Assembly: GCA_021774015.1 (NCBI GenBank)
Contig: JAJFJO010000214.1
Location: 1-6,118 of the forward strand
Source of the DNA: Gammaproteobacteria bacterium
Lineage (GTDB): Bacteria; Pseudomonadota; Gammaproteobacteria; Coxiellales; Coxiellaceae
Length of the DNA: 6,118 bases
Direction of reading: 5' to 3'
Under the pieces are notes generated by a model that saw only the letters and a list, made by a program, of their open reading frames with translations, did not search any database and had not been told where the DNA came from. Below, piece after piece: positions 1 through 5,938 of the stretch. Numbering within the stretch: position 1 is the stretch's first letter; every line of letters begins with the position of its first letter. The position numbers and the translations under genes were made by a program.

Positions 1-140
1 AAGGTTGATTTACCAGAACCCGAAGGACCAATAATACTCACCAACTCACCCTTATCGATGTTGAAACTCACACCATGCAATGCCTGGTATTCATTTTTAC
101 CCATCATATAAGTCTTAGTGATATTATCGAACTCGATCAT
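1..140 (-). CDS. ABC transporter ATP-binding protein, MacB/LolD type (5' part only)
   Basis: This is the N-terminal 46 codons of an ABC ATPase; the rest lies beyond the left edge. The translation begins MIEFDNITKTY and reaches a complete Walker A motif, GPSGSGKST, at residues 38-46. The stretch ALHGVSFNIDKGELVSIIG before it is typical of the MacB/LolD/FtsE-like family, in which the ATPase drives export by a membrane permease acting on periplasmic or lipoprotein substrates. The ATG at 138-140 lies inside the last codons of the adaptor gene (17-nt overlap) and is preceded by a good ribosome site, AGGGTGG, also inside the adaptor gene, so translational coupling is likely. The neighbours (adaptor and TolC-like channel) argue for a MacAB-TolC-like pump. 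Whether the permease is fused (MacB) or separate cannot be seen here. Confidence 0.9.
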   Translation of the reverse strand, partial: MIEFDNITKTYMMGKNEYQALHGVSFNIDKGELVSIIGPSGSGKST

Positions 141-1335
141 ATACCGCCACCCTATCACCCATTTTAATACCGCTCGTAATCAATACACTAACTGGCGTCG
201 TTTGTCCGGTTGTAACCAATACGCTTGTATGTTGATTTGCCTTATTAACAACTGTTACATAAGATTTTCCATTCTTGTGAAATACTGCCTTAATAGGCAC
301 CATGATTCCTGGCGTCCCTTTTATATCCACCTCAATTTTTGCAGTCATTCCAACGTGAATAATCTTTTTTTCTGCTTTTGTAATAGAGGGCACAACCACT
401 AACACCTTGAACATACTCAAACTACCGCCACCGCCAGCAGAAGATGGGTTTGCTTGCGAAGCCACCTCTTTCACAACACCTTTGAGTGTAAACTGTGGGA
501 ATGCATCGCCCGTAATCCTCACATCCATCTGTGGTGTTATTTTATTAACATCAACCTCACTAACTTGTACGCGCGCAGCAAAACCCGTTAAATCACCAAT
601 GCTTAATAATAGCTGGCCTTCCTTAACATCATCCCCCACCTGCAATTTTCCTGTTTTACTGCTGTCACTAGACGCTTGCTCTCCAGCCACAGGAAATAGC
701 GCCACACCATCTGCGGGTGCTTTTATAATAATATTATTAAATTTTTTCCTCAGCAGTAACATCACCTGCCTTATTTCACTTAAGTTTAATTTTGAAATTT
801 CATCGAAAGACACATCCGCCTGCTTCAATACCTTGCGTAACTGGTAACGAGATTGGAAGAAATTTAATACGTTATTTTCATAAGTACTCCGATCTGACAA
901 ATATTGCTCACGAGAGTTTATCTTTGCTTGATATAAAGCTTTGCTACCCGCATAGGATTCTTTGCTATTATCATAAGTATCTTTCTTTTGCAGATAATCA
1001 CTTACCGCCTTGCGAAAACTAGTTGCTAACGCATCAGAATCTAAGACGACTAAGTCTTGCCCTTTTTCCACTTTCTCACCATAAGCAAATGCGAGCTTCG
1101 CAATATGCCCCGCTACCGGGCTTGTTACAGACTTAACGCTGATAGGCTCCAATGTGCCGGTAAAGTAGAGACGCTTTATCGGTGTTTGTAACTTAACTGT
1201 GATCACCTTCACCACCTTCGGAACATCTGCTTTTTTCTTTTTCTCCTGACACCCTACTAATGCCGCAGCACAGCAGCATACTCCTGTTAAAACAGTATAA
1301 ACCCATAGTTTTTGCAATAACGTTTTTTGTCGCAT
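124..1335 (-). CDS. Periplasmic adaptor (membrane fusion) lipoprotein, MacA/HlyD family
   Basis: This 403-residue protein would link an inner-membrane ABC exporter to a TolC channel. The N-terminus is a lipoprotein signal with lipobox LVGC, putting the lipidated cysteine at residue 29, followed by Gln and a Lys-rich stretch. Next come the first half of the biotinyl-lipoyl domain (about 67-105, with SPVAGHIAKL and GEKVEKGQ), a long helical hairpin (about 106-198), the second lipoyl half (about 200-250, with IKAPADGVALFPVAG and VGDDVKEGQLLLSIGDL), a beta-barrel (about 251-340) and a membrane-proximal domain to the end. Length and order match MacA-type adaptors. A Gly-rich loop (SSAGGGGS, 298-305) sits in the barrel region. 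The ATG is 4 nt after the tolC-like stop, with AAGG very close upstream, so it is probably co-translated. The family is clear; the substrate is unknown. Confidence 0.92.
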   Translation of the reverse strand: MRQKTLLQKLWVYTVLTGVCCCAAALVGCQEKKKKADVPKVVKVITVKLQTPIKRLYFTGTLEPISVKSVTSPVAGHIAKLAFAYGEKVEKGQDLVVLDSDALATSFRKAVSDYLQKKDTYDNSKESYAGSKALYQAKINSREQYLSDRSTYENNVLNFFQSRYQLRKVLKQADVSFDEISKLNLSEIRQVMLLLRKKFNNIIIKAPADGVALFPVAGEQASSDSSKTGKLQVGDDVKEGQLLLSIGDLTGFAARVQVSEVDVNKITPQMDVRITGDAFPQFTLKGVVKEVASQANPSSAGGGGSLSMFKVLVVVPSITKAEKKIIHVGMTAKIEVDIKGTPGIMVPIKAVFHKNGKSYVTVVNKANQHTSVLVTTGQTTPVSVLITSGIKMGDRVAVYDRVR

Positions 1336-1339
1336 AACC

Positions 1340-3142
1340 TTAATACCTAAGTTTAATATCCCATTTATCCAAAGTAACTCCCAACTGCTCGTTTAAGCTG
1401 GCAATTCCATCAAGAAAACTGATCTCAGTCGACACCAAGCTAGTGCGCTCTGATAAAAGTGCGTTTTGATCTTGAATAACCTCAAACATAGTAGCCTTCC
1501 CAAAACGCTGCTTAATTCTAGCATTTTTCAACGTTTCTTCTGCTAATTTTACCGACTGCTTACCAATAGTAATTGACTGTTTTGTATTATGAAGCGAGTT
1601 AATTTGGGTAATAATAGACCGAATCAAATTTTCCTTCTGTTGCGATAAACTTATTTTAGCTGTTTTAAATGCAATCTTAGCACTCACCAAACCTTCCTGT
1701 GCAGCCACATCATCAATAGGCACGCTAAATGTAAACATCGCTTTTGATGAGGTGGAACCTGTACTATTAATTTGAGCAATATCGGGAGCAGTTGTACTTA
1801 AGGCGAGATCCAATTGGGGTTTGCGTGCATCTTGTGCGGAAATAATTGCGCGTTTCGTCGCGCGCATTGCCAAAACTGCCTGGCGATAAGCGATATTGTT
1901 TTTCAGTGCAATAGTAATAGCTTCTTTTTTACTAGGTATGACCAGACCTGAATCATCAACTTTAGTTATAATGCGCAATTTAGCACTCGTTATTAAACCC
2001 AACGCTCCTAAAAATGCTTGATAATCCGTTTGTAGTGTATCTTTTGTTTGGATATAGCTGAGCTTAGCACTCGCCAAGTTACCTTCTTGTTGTTGCAAAT
2101 CAGAACCCGCCATTTTACCCACGCGTACTTGCAAACGATATTGATTAACCGTGTTAATTGTTTCTTCCAAGTTATTACGCTGAATATCTATATTATTGTA
2201 ATCTTCAACCAGAGTATGGTAAGCATTGATCACAGCAACCACAACACCGATCATACTGTTTTTAAAACCAAGACGTGCGTTCAGCTCACCATCTAGTGCA
2301 TTTTCATACGGTATGCGATTTACATAACCAAAACCTCGCATTAACGGCTGATCTACCGTTATTGATGCTGCTCCACCCTTATCCATAAAAGCATTGTTAT
2401 AAGTAACTTCAAATTGAGTACCGATTGTTGTAAGCAACTTAACACTTGAATTAATGCCATAAACGGGTGATGACCCATTCATAAATGCTGCGTTCAGCCC
2501 CGCTGCATATTGTGGTTCAAATTGATTACGCGCAACAATCACTGCAAATTTATCTACGATGCGTTGTAGCTCACTATTAATCACAGTGGGGTTATTACGC
2601 AACGCTAAAAAAATCGAATCGCGCAGCGTTAAAACTTCAGGCGGCCTAGTTTCGTGAGCTGGCGGTGGTAGCTGGTGTGAGAACGTCGACATTGGCAAAA
2701 AAGCAAGGTCGGCAGCCGCATAAGCCGAATGCGGTTTATCAATGGGTATTACTGGCGTGTTCCAAACTCGCGGTATTTTATGGTAATTAAATGCTATTTT
2801 ACCTCGATCGAAATAAGGCTCACCCTCTGCTGTCACTCTATCTGTCGGTGCATTTTTCATTTGCTCTTCAGCCGTTTCATGCAAATGAACATGTTGCTCC
2901 AATTGTGTTAAATATCCAGTAGGCGAAATGATCTGCGACCCGTCGCGTAAGGGATAATGTGGTGGCGTTACATGAGGAGCCGGTATCACTGAACTTGGGC
3001 GCGTATAAATACCACGAGCTGATTGCGATTGTGCATGCACAACCGTTTGTTGTGGGGATGGCAGAGTCACCGCAGCAATAGCTCCATTCACCATAATGGA
3101 ACCTAATAAAACCAAACTCACTTTTCGTAAGCTTACCGCCAT
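1340..3142 (-). CDS. TolC-family outer membrane efflux protein with long N-terminal extension
   Basis: This 600-residue outer membrane channel would be the exit duct of the exporter encoded downstream. Residues 1-23 form a Sec signal peptide (basic start, hydrophobic core VLLGSIMV, AIA before the cleavage site). The two OEP repeats follow: the first from LTLRDSIFLALRNNPTV (171-187) to about 385, including the hallmark QPLMRGFG (265-272), and the second from about 405 to 600, ending in helix (EVIQDQNALLSERTSLV). The channel portion is about 430 residues, usual for TolC proteins. Residues 24-170 are an extra segment rich in His and Pro that I do not recognise; because the signal peptide precedes it, it is not a start-site error. 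The ribosome site AGGGAAG (3151-3157) lies about 9 nt before the ATG. It is the first gene of the operon. Confidence 0.92.
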   Translation of the reverse strand: MAVSLRKVSLVLLGSIMVNGAIAAVTLPSPQQTVVHAQSQSARGIYTRPSSVIPAPHVTPPHYPLRDGSQIISPTGYLTQLEQHVHLHETAEEQMKNAPTDRVTAEGEPYFDRGKIAFNYHKIPRVWNTPVIPIDKPHSAYAAADLAFLPMSTFSHQLPPPAHETRPPEVLTLRDSIFLALRNNPTVINSELQRIVDKFAVIVARNQFEPQYAAGLNAAFMNGSSPVYGINSSVKLLTTIGTQFEVTYNNAFMDKGGAASITVDQPLMRGFGYVNRIPYENALDGELNARLGFKNSMIGVVVAVINAYHTLVEDYNNIDIQRNNLEETINTVNQYRLQVRVGKMAGSDLQQQEGNLASAKLSYIQTKDTLQTDYQAFLGALGLITSAKLRIITKVDDSGLVIPSKKEAITIALKNNIAYRQAVLAMRATKRAIISAQDARKPQLDLALSTTAPDIAQINSTGSTSSKAMFTFSVPIDDVAAQEGLVSAKIAFKTAKISLSQQKENLIRSIITQINSLHNTKQSITIGKQSVKLAEETLKNARIKQRFGKATMFEVIQDQNALLSERTSLVSTEISFLDGIASLNEQLGVTLDKWDIKLRY

Positions 3143-3207
3143 ACGGAAATCTTCCCTAAATTACACCACCTTATTGCTGGATTTTCCTGTGAGTTATTTT
3201 CACCCAT

Positions 3208-3238
3208 AGGCCGATCTTACAGGCCGACGTAAAGCCGA
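3208..3238. repeat. Three short direct repeats AGGCCGA / AGGCCGA / AGCCGA
   Basis: AGGCCGA occurs at 3208-3214 and 3221-3227, and AGCCGA at 3233-3238, at starts 13 and 12 bp apart. They lie in the probable 5' leader of the tolC-like gene, GC-rich against an AT-rich background. They could be a regulator binding site or a small RNA structure; the sequence does not decide. Confidence 0.45.
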
Positions 3239-3263
3239 GCGCCCAAGGAAATTCCAACTTACT

Positions 3264-3293
3264 ATTATGCTATGAGGTGGCAGGTATGAGCAA
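3264..3293 (-). promoter_or_regulatory. Candidate sigma70 promoter for the exporter operon
   Basis: On the minus strand TTGCTC (3288-3293) and CATAAT (3264-3269, five of six to TATAAT) are 18 nt apart. A transcript would begin near 3257 and carry a leader of about 115 nt holding the AGGCCGA repeats. The -35 is weak, so the call rests on the -10 and on the need for a promoter here. Confidence 0.35.
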
Positions 3294-3398
3294 GAAATGA
3301 AACAACTTTTAGGTGAAAAATTCCTTTTACTTCAATATGTTTAACGGAACTGTTCAATTATTGGCAGCTGCCTAGGTATATAAAATGCATACGCCGAC

Positions 3399-3407
3399 TG
3401 GTATATT
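3399..3407 (+). promoter_or_regulatory. Candidate extended -10 promoter for pdxB
   Basis: TGGTATATT fits an extended -10 (TGn followed by TATATT, five of six to consensus). No good -35 is visible at the right distance, which extended -10 promoters tolerate. Transcription would begin near 3414, about 50 nt before the TTG start of pdxB. Confidence 0.4.
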
Positions 3408-3453
3408 GCTCTAGGTTATTCGGTGAAAATTTTACACTCGAACTTTTAGACCC

Positions 3454-3459
3454 GGGGGA
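3454..3459 (+). promoter_or_regulatory. Strong ribosome binding site that fixes the TTG start of pdxB
   Basis: GGGGGA ends 6 nt before the TTG at 3466. The frame upstream has no ATG or GTG before an in-frame stop at 3424, so this purine run is the main support for a TTG start. Confidence 0.75.
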
Positions 3460-3465
3460 CTTGAT

Positions 3466-4512
3466 TTGCAAATCGTAACGGATGAAAAAATATCTCTTAG
3501 CAAAGACCTATTTAATAAGCATGGGCAAGTCGCTCAACACCTCGGCCAAAACATCACGCGAGAGCAGGTGACCAATGCTGATATTCTTCTAGTCCGCACG
3601 GTGACAAAGGTCAATGCAGCACTATTAAAAAATACAAACGTACAATTTGTTGGCACAGCAACGGCTGGGTTTGATCATCTCGATACCGCTTGGCTAGAAC
3701 AAGCTGGCGTCACTTGGGCTCATGCGCCAGGATGCAATGCCCATGCCGTAGCTGATTATGTGTTGTGCTGCATCGCTGCCTTAAGGCAAGGCGGCCAATT
3801 GCAGGCGGGAAGTAACAAAGCCGGCGTTATTGGGGTTGGCGCTGTTGGAGCTCTAGTATCGTCGAAACTTAAACAACTGGATTATACCGTTATTCATAAC
3901 GATCCGATTCGGAAAGACTATGAGACTGCATTTGATCATCATGAATTAACTGATTTCTACAACTGTGATTTAATTTGCGTACATACGCCACTAACCACTG
4001 AAAGTGATCACCCTACCCACCACCTAATCAATTCTAATTTTTTACAACAACTAAAACCAGGCACTATTGTGTTGAATGCAGGTCGCGGCGCTGTTATTAA
4101 TCCACAAGCTATCATTGACAATCCTCATATTATTTATTGTCTCGATGTCTGGGAAAACGAACCAAATATTAATGCAGAAGTGTTACAGGCAACCACCATC
4201 GCCACACCACACATTGCTGGCTATAGCGAGCTTGCCAAACTGCGAGCCACATGGATGATTTATAAGGCAGCTTGCCAACATTTTCACTGGGAAAACACCA
4301 TATCCTTTGAAGAGCTCGTTTTACATAGCAATATAACAAATGCAGTTACAATAAAACCGAATGGTGACTGGGAAAATCGCGTGTTGCAAATCTATAACCC
4401 CTTAGAGCACACACATCAAATGAAAAAATTATTATTAAATAATAAAGCCATCGCGGAAAATTTTCTTAAGCTGCGGCAGGGTTATGTATTGCGATCAGAA
4501 ATTCTAACATAA
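3466..4512 (+). CDS. pdxB: Erythronate-4-phosphate dehydrogenase (PdxB)
   Basis: PdxB oxidises 4-phospho-D-erythronate in the cytoplasm, the second step of the DXP-dependent pyridoxal 5'-phosphate pathway. The 348-residue product is a D-2-hydroxyacid dehydrogenase: N-terminal substrate segment with RTVTKVN (44-50) and GTATAGFDH (63-71), then APGCNAHAVADYV (87-99), nucleotide motif GVGAVG (123-128) with Asp146 ending the second strand, and the catalytic trio Arg207 (NAGRGAV), Glu232 (DVWENEP) and His249 (TPHIAGY). The Glu-His spacing of 17 equals that recalled for E. coli PdxB. It is about 30 residues shorter than E. coli PdxB, through a trimmed segment between Arg207 and Glu232 and a shorter C-terminal dimerisation region (about 270-348) of weak similarity. 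The start is TTG, supported by GGGGGA 6 nt upstream; the N-terminus MQIVTDEKIS aligns with the family start. Confidence 0.95.
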   Translation: MQIVTDEKISLSKDLFNKHGQVAQHLGQNITREQVTNADILLVRTVTKVNAALLKNTNVQFVGTATAGFDHLDTAWLEQAGVTWAHAPGCNAHAVADYVLCCIAALRQGGQLQAGSNKAGVIGVGAVGALVSSKLKQLDYTVIHNDPIRKDYETAFDHHELTDFYNCDLICVHTPLTTESDHPTHHLINSNFLQQLKPGTIVLNAGRGAVINPQAIIDNPHIIYCLDVWENEPNINAEVLQATTIATPHIAGYSELAKLRATWMIYKAACQHFHWENTISFEELVLHSNITNAVTIKPNGDWENRVLQIYNPLEHTHQMKKLLLNNKAIAENFLKLRQGYVLRSEILT

Positions 4513-4524
4513 ACCTACTAAGCA

Positions 4525-5700
4525 TTAGATAACTTCATCACGCCACAGCTTCTCTAAAAAAGTTTCCCAGGGAAGAATGAGAATTGATTGTTGATCATTA
4601 ATAGCAAGCTGCCTCGGCCGCCTATCCTGAGAAACAACTATCGCTTTAGTCTTGGGGTGTTCTCCACAAAATGCACATAAACCTTTTAAGTCCGCCTTAC
4701 GTACCTGCTGGCTTATCTTCACCTCAATTGCAACATCAGCATCTCCTAGAATAAAATCGACCTCAAGACCTGTTTTGGTACGCCAATAACTAATGTCTAC
4801 GCGCTTTCGATTAATGTCGATGTAAGCAATTAACTCCATTAAAATAAAATGTTCAAAACTTTTTCCTGCCACCAAACCTTTGAGCTCAGTTACTGTTTGC
4901 CGTGCCAAGTAATTAGCTACACCAACATCAAATAAATAAAACTTTGGCGTAGACAAAATAATGTCGCGTTTTATTTTTTTCCTATATGGATAAATAAAGT
5001 AACCAAGCAGAGTGTCTAACAAAATTTGATAATAACCCTGGACAGTAGTTCTATCAACACCGCAATCACGAGCAATATTAGAAACATTAATCATTTCCCC
5101 ATTACACAATCCAGCAACATCAAGAAATCTGGCAAAACCTGATAAATTTCGAACAAGACCTTCATTACGTATTTCATCAGTTAAATAAACGTCAACATAA
5201 GATTGCAAGTAATCGCCAATAAATTTATTTTCTGCTAAATAATGATTTGGTATCAAACCATGCTGAAACGCTTTTAACAAATTTAATTGTGGCACTTCAG
5301 GAAAACATAATGGATAAAAATGAAACTGCCACGCACGCCCTCCAAGCAAATTAGTTGCTTGTGTTTTTAGCTGCCTGGCACTAGAGCCGCATAAAATAAA
5401 ATAACTATTTGTATTCTCAATAAGCCAGTGAATTTCATTTAATAGATCAGGGACTTTTTGCACCTCATCAACAACGATTGGATGTTTGAGTTTAATTTCA
5501 GGCAGTGCAAGCACTTCCTCCCTAAAAAGATAAGGCTCTTTAGTTAATCGAGTCAACTCATGCGTATCCAACAAATCGTAGTAAACTGATTCTTTAAAAT
5601 TTTCCTGCAAATAAGCGGACTTGCCTGTTCGCCGTGCACCCCATAAAAACACAGACTGCCGGGCTGGTAGCTGCATATATAACACACGCTGAAATCTCAT
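4525..5700 (-). CDS. AAA ATPase with DUF4143 / PD-(D/E)XK-like C-terminus (AAA_14 family)
   Basis: From the ATG at 5698-5700 this is a 391-residue protein beginning MRFQRVLYMQL, as family members usually do. It has Walker A GARRTGKS (residues 21-28), Walker B IVVDE (75-79), a sensor-like ILCGSSAR (102-109) and GGRAW with a possible arginine finger (Arg122). A middle region resembles a winged helix (NVSNIARDCGVDRTTVQGYYQIL, about 206-228). The C-terminal DUF4143 part contains GKSFEHF (279-285), EVDF (313-316) and IEVK (325-328), the pattern of a PD-(D/E)XK nuclease-like fold. Length is normal and the gene looks intact. The biological role of this widespread, often horizontally spread family is poorly known. 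A TTG at 5733 in frame would add 11 residues, but they read through the upstream repeats and are unlike the family. Neither start has a clear ribosome site. It converges on pdxB, 12 nt between stops. Confidence 0.9.
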   Translation of the reverse strand: MRFQRVLYMQLPARQSVFLWGARRTGKSAYLQENFKESVYYDLLDTHELTRLTKEPYLFREEVLALPEIKLKHPIVVDEVQKVPDLLNEIHWLIENTNSYFILCGSSARQLKTQATNLLGGRAWQFHFYPLCFPEVPQLNLLKAFQHGLIPNHYLAENKFIGDYLQSYVDVYLTDEIRNEGLVRNLSGFARFLDVAGLCNGEMINVSNIARDCGVDRTTVQGYYQILLDTLLGYFIYPYRKKIKRDIILSTPKFYLFDVGVANYLARQTVTELKGLVAGKSFEHFILMELIAYIDINRKRVDISYWRTKTGLEVDFILGDADVAIEVKISQQVRKADLKGLCAFCGEHPKTKAIVVSQDRRPRQLAINDQQSILILPWETFLEKLWRDEVI

Positions 5701-5722
5701 AACAATATAACCATTTGACCAA

Positions 5723-5742
5723 TGATACAGCAAATAGTATCA
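5723..5742 (-). promoter_or_regulatory. Inverted repeat just upstream of the ATPase start
   Basis: TGATAC (5723-5728) and GTATCA (5737-5742) are perfect complements separated by 8 nt. In the ATPase mRNA this would be a 6-bp hairpin 23-42 nt before the ATG. It overlaps the first 32-bp repeat, so it may be a by-product of that array or affect translation of a gene that lacks a clear ribosome site. Confidence 0.4.
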
Positions 5743-5854
5743 CTAATTGCGGGGATTAGCCACATATAGTTAAACTAATTGAGGAGTATACCCGTATTTA
5801 GTTATACTAATTGCGGGATGTGCCCACATATAGTTAGGATGATTGAAGGGGCGG
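5727..5854. repeat. Tandem array of four 32-bp repeats upstream of the ATPase gene
   Basis: Four head-to-tail units start at 5727, 5759, 5791 and 5823, each exactly 32 bp. The shared core on the plus strand is close to TAGTTATACTAATTG, then a G-rich run and, between some units, CCCACATA. The TAGT of each core is at 5735, 5767, 5799 and 5831, and the final TTG of each core ends at 5749, 5781, 5813 and 5845. Units 1-3 keep the inverted repeat TAGT-N3-ACTA; unit 4 is eroded to TAGT-N3-GATG. A weak fifth copy in register (5695-5726, ending ATTTG at 5717) would cover the ATPase start codon. Units are contiguous with no unique spacers, so this is not CRISPR. The position suggests an operator array for the adjacent gene; that function is inferred. 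Confidence 0.85.
5791..5817. promoter_or_regulatory. 27-bp imperfect palindrome, best copy of the array core (putative operator)
   Basis: The third repeat unit is a palindrome centred on 5804: CCCG at 5791-5794 pairs with CGGG at 5814-5817 and TTAGT at 5798-5802 with ACTAA at 5806-5810, giving 10 of 13 position pairs complementary. Symmetry of this size fits a dimeric DNA-binding protein. Which protein binds is unknown; the ATPase itself, with its winged-helix-like stretch, is one candidate. Confidence 0.55.
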
Positions 5855-5883
5855 GCACCTTCTCGGAAATAAAAAATATAAAT

Positions 5884-5911
5884 ATTATCAACAAGATAGG
5901 TGGTATTTTAA
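5884..5911 (-). promoter_or_regulatory. Candidate promoter for the ATPase gene
   Basis: On the minus strand TTAAAA (5906-5911) and GATAAT (5884-5889, five of six to TATAAT) are 16 nt apart. If used, the transcript would start near 5877 and run through the whole repeat array as a leader of about 175 nt. Alternative -10-like words exist inside the array itself (for example TATACT, 5785-5790), without matching -35 boxes. Confidence 0.28.
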
Positions 5912-5938
5912 GCTGGTGGCGACTATCCCATCCTTAAT

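Larger units (their letters stand above)
3143..3465. other. Divergent intergenic region between the exporter operon and pdxB
   Basis: This 323-bp region carries no convincing gene; the few ATGs on the plus strand run into stops within a few codons (for example at 3286). It must hold promoters for both flanking transcripts, and candidates are listed separately. Other visible elements are three AGGCCGA-like direct repeats (3208-3238), a perfect 10-bp palindrome GGCAGCTGCC (3363-3372), two copies of GGTGAAAA (about 3312 and 3422) and three related short words CTAGGTATAT, CTGGTATATT and CTAGGTTATT between 3372 and 3420. I see no riboswitch fold or RNA gene. Confidence 0.7.

Noticed and set aside
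407..847. Open frame on the plus strand opposite the adaptor gene
   Set aside because: It lies wholly antisense to a clearly recognised MacA-type gene and its translation has no family features. The other plus-strand frames in 118-2911 are rejected for the same reason.
3188..3204. CRP-like site TGTGA...TCAC in the exporter leader
   Set aside because: The half-sites are 7 nt apart instead of 6, the second is TCACC, and the position would be downstream of the candidate promoter.
4076..4258. Second plus-strand frame inside pdxB
   Set aside because: It is an out-of-frame shadow of the conserved catalytic region of pdxB.
4518..4528. CTAA-GCA-TTAG at the ATPase 3' end, resembling the array half-sites turned outward
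   Set aside because: An 8-base match in AT-rich sequence overlapping a stop codon is easily chance, and the half-sites have the opposite orientation.
5701..5733. TTG start giving an 11-residue longer ATPase
   Set aside because: TTG is merely the first possible start after an in-frame stop at 5740-5742. There is no ribosome site, the added residues come from repeat sequence, and the family N-terminus matches MRFQR.
5727..5854. CRISPR array or plasmid-type iterons
   Set aside because: The repeats follow one another with no unique spacers, so it is not CRISPR. No replication initiator is in view and the setting is chromosomal housekeeping genes, so an iteron origin is not supported.
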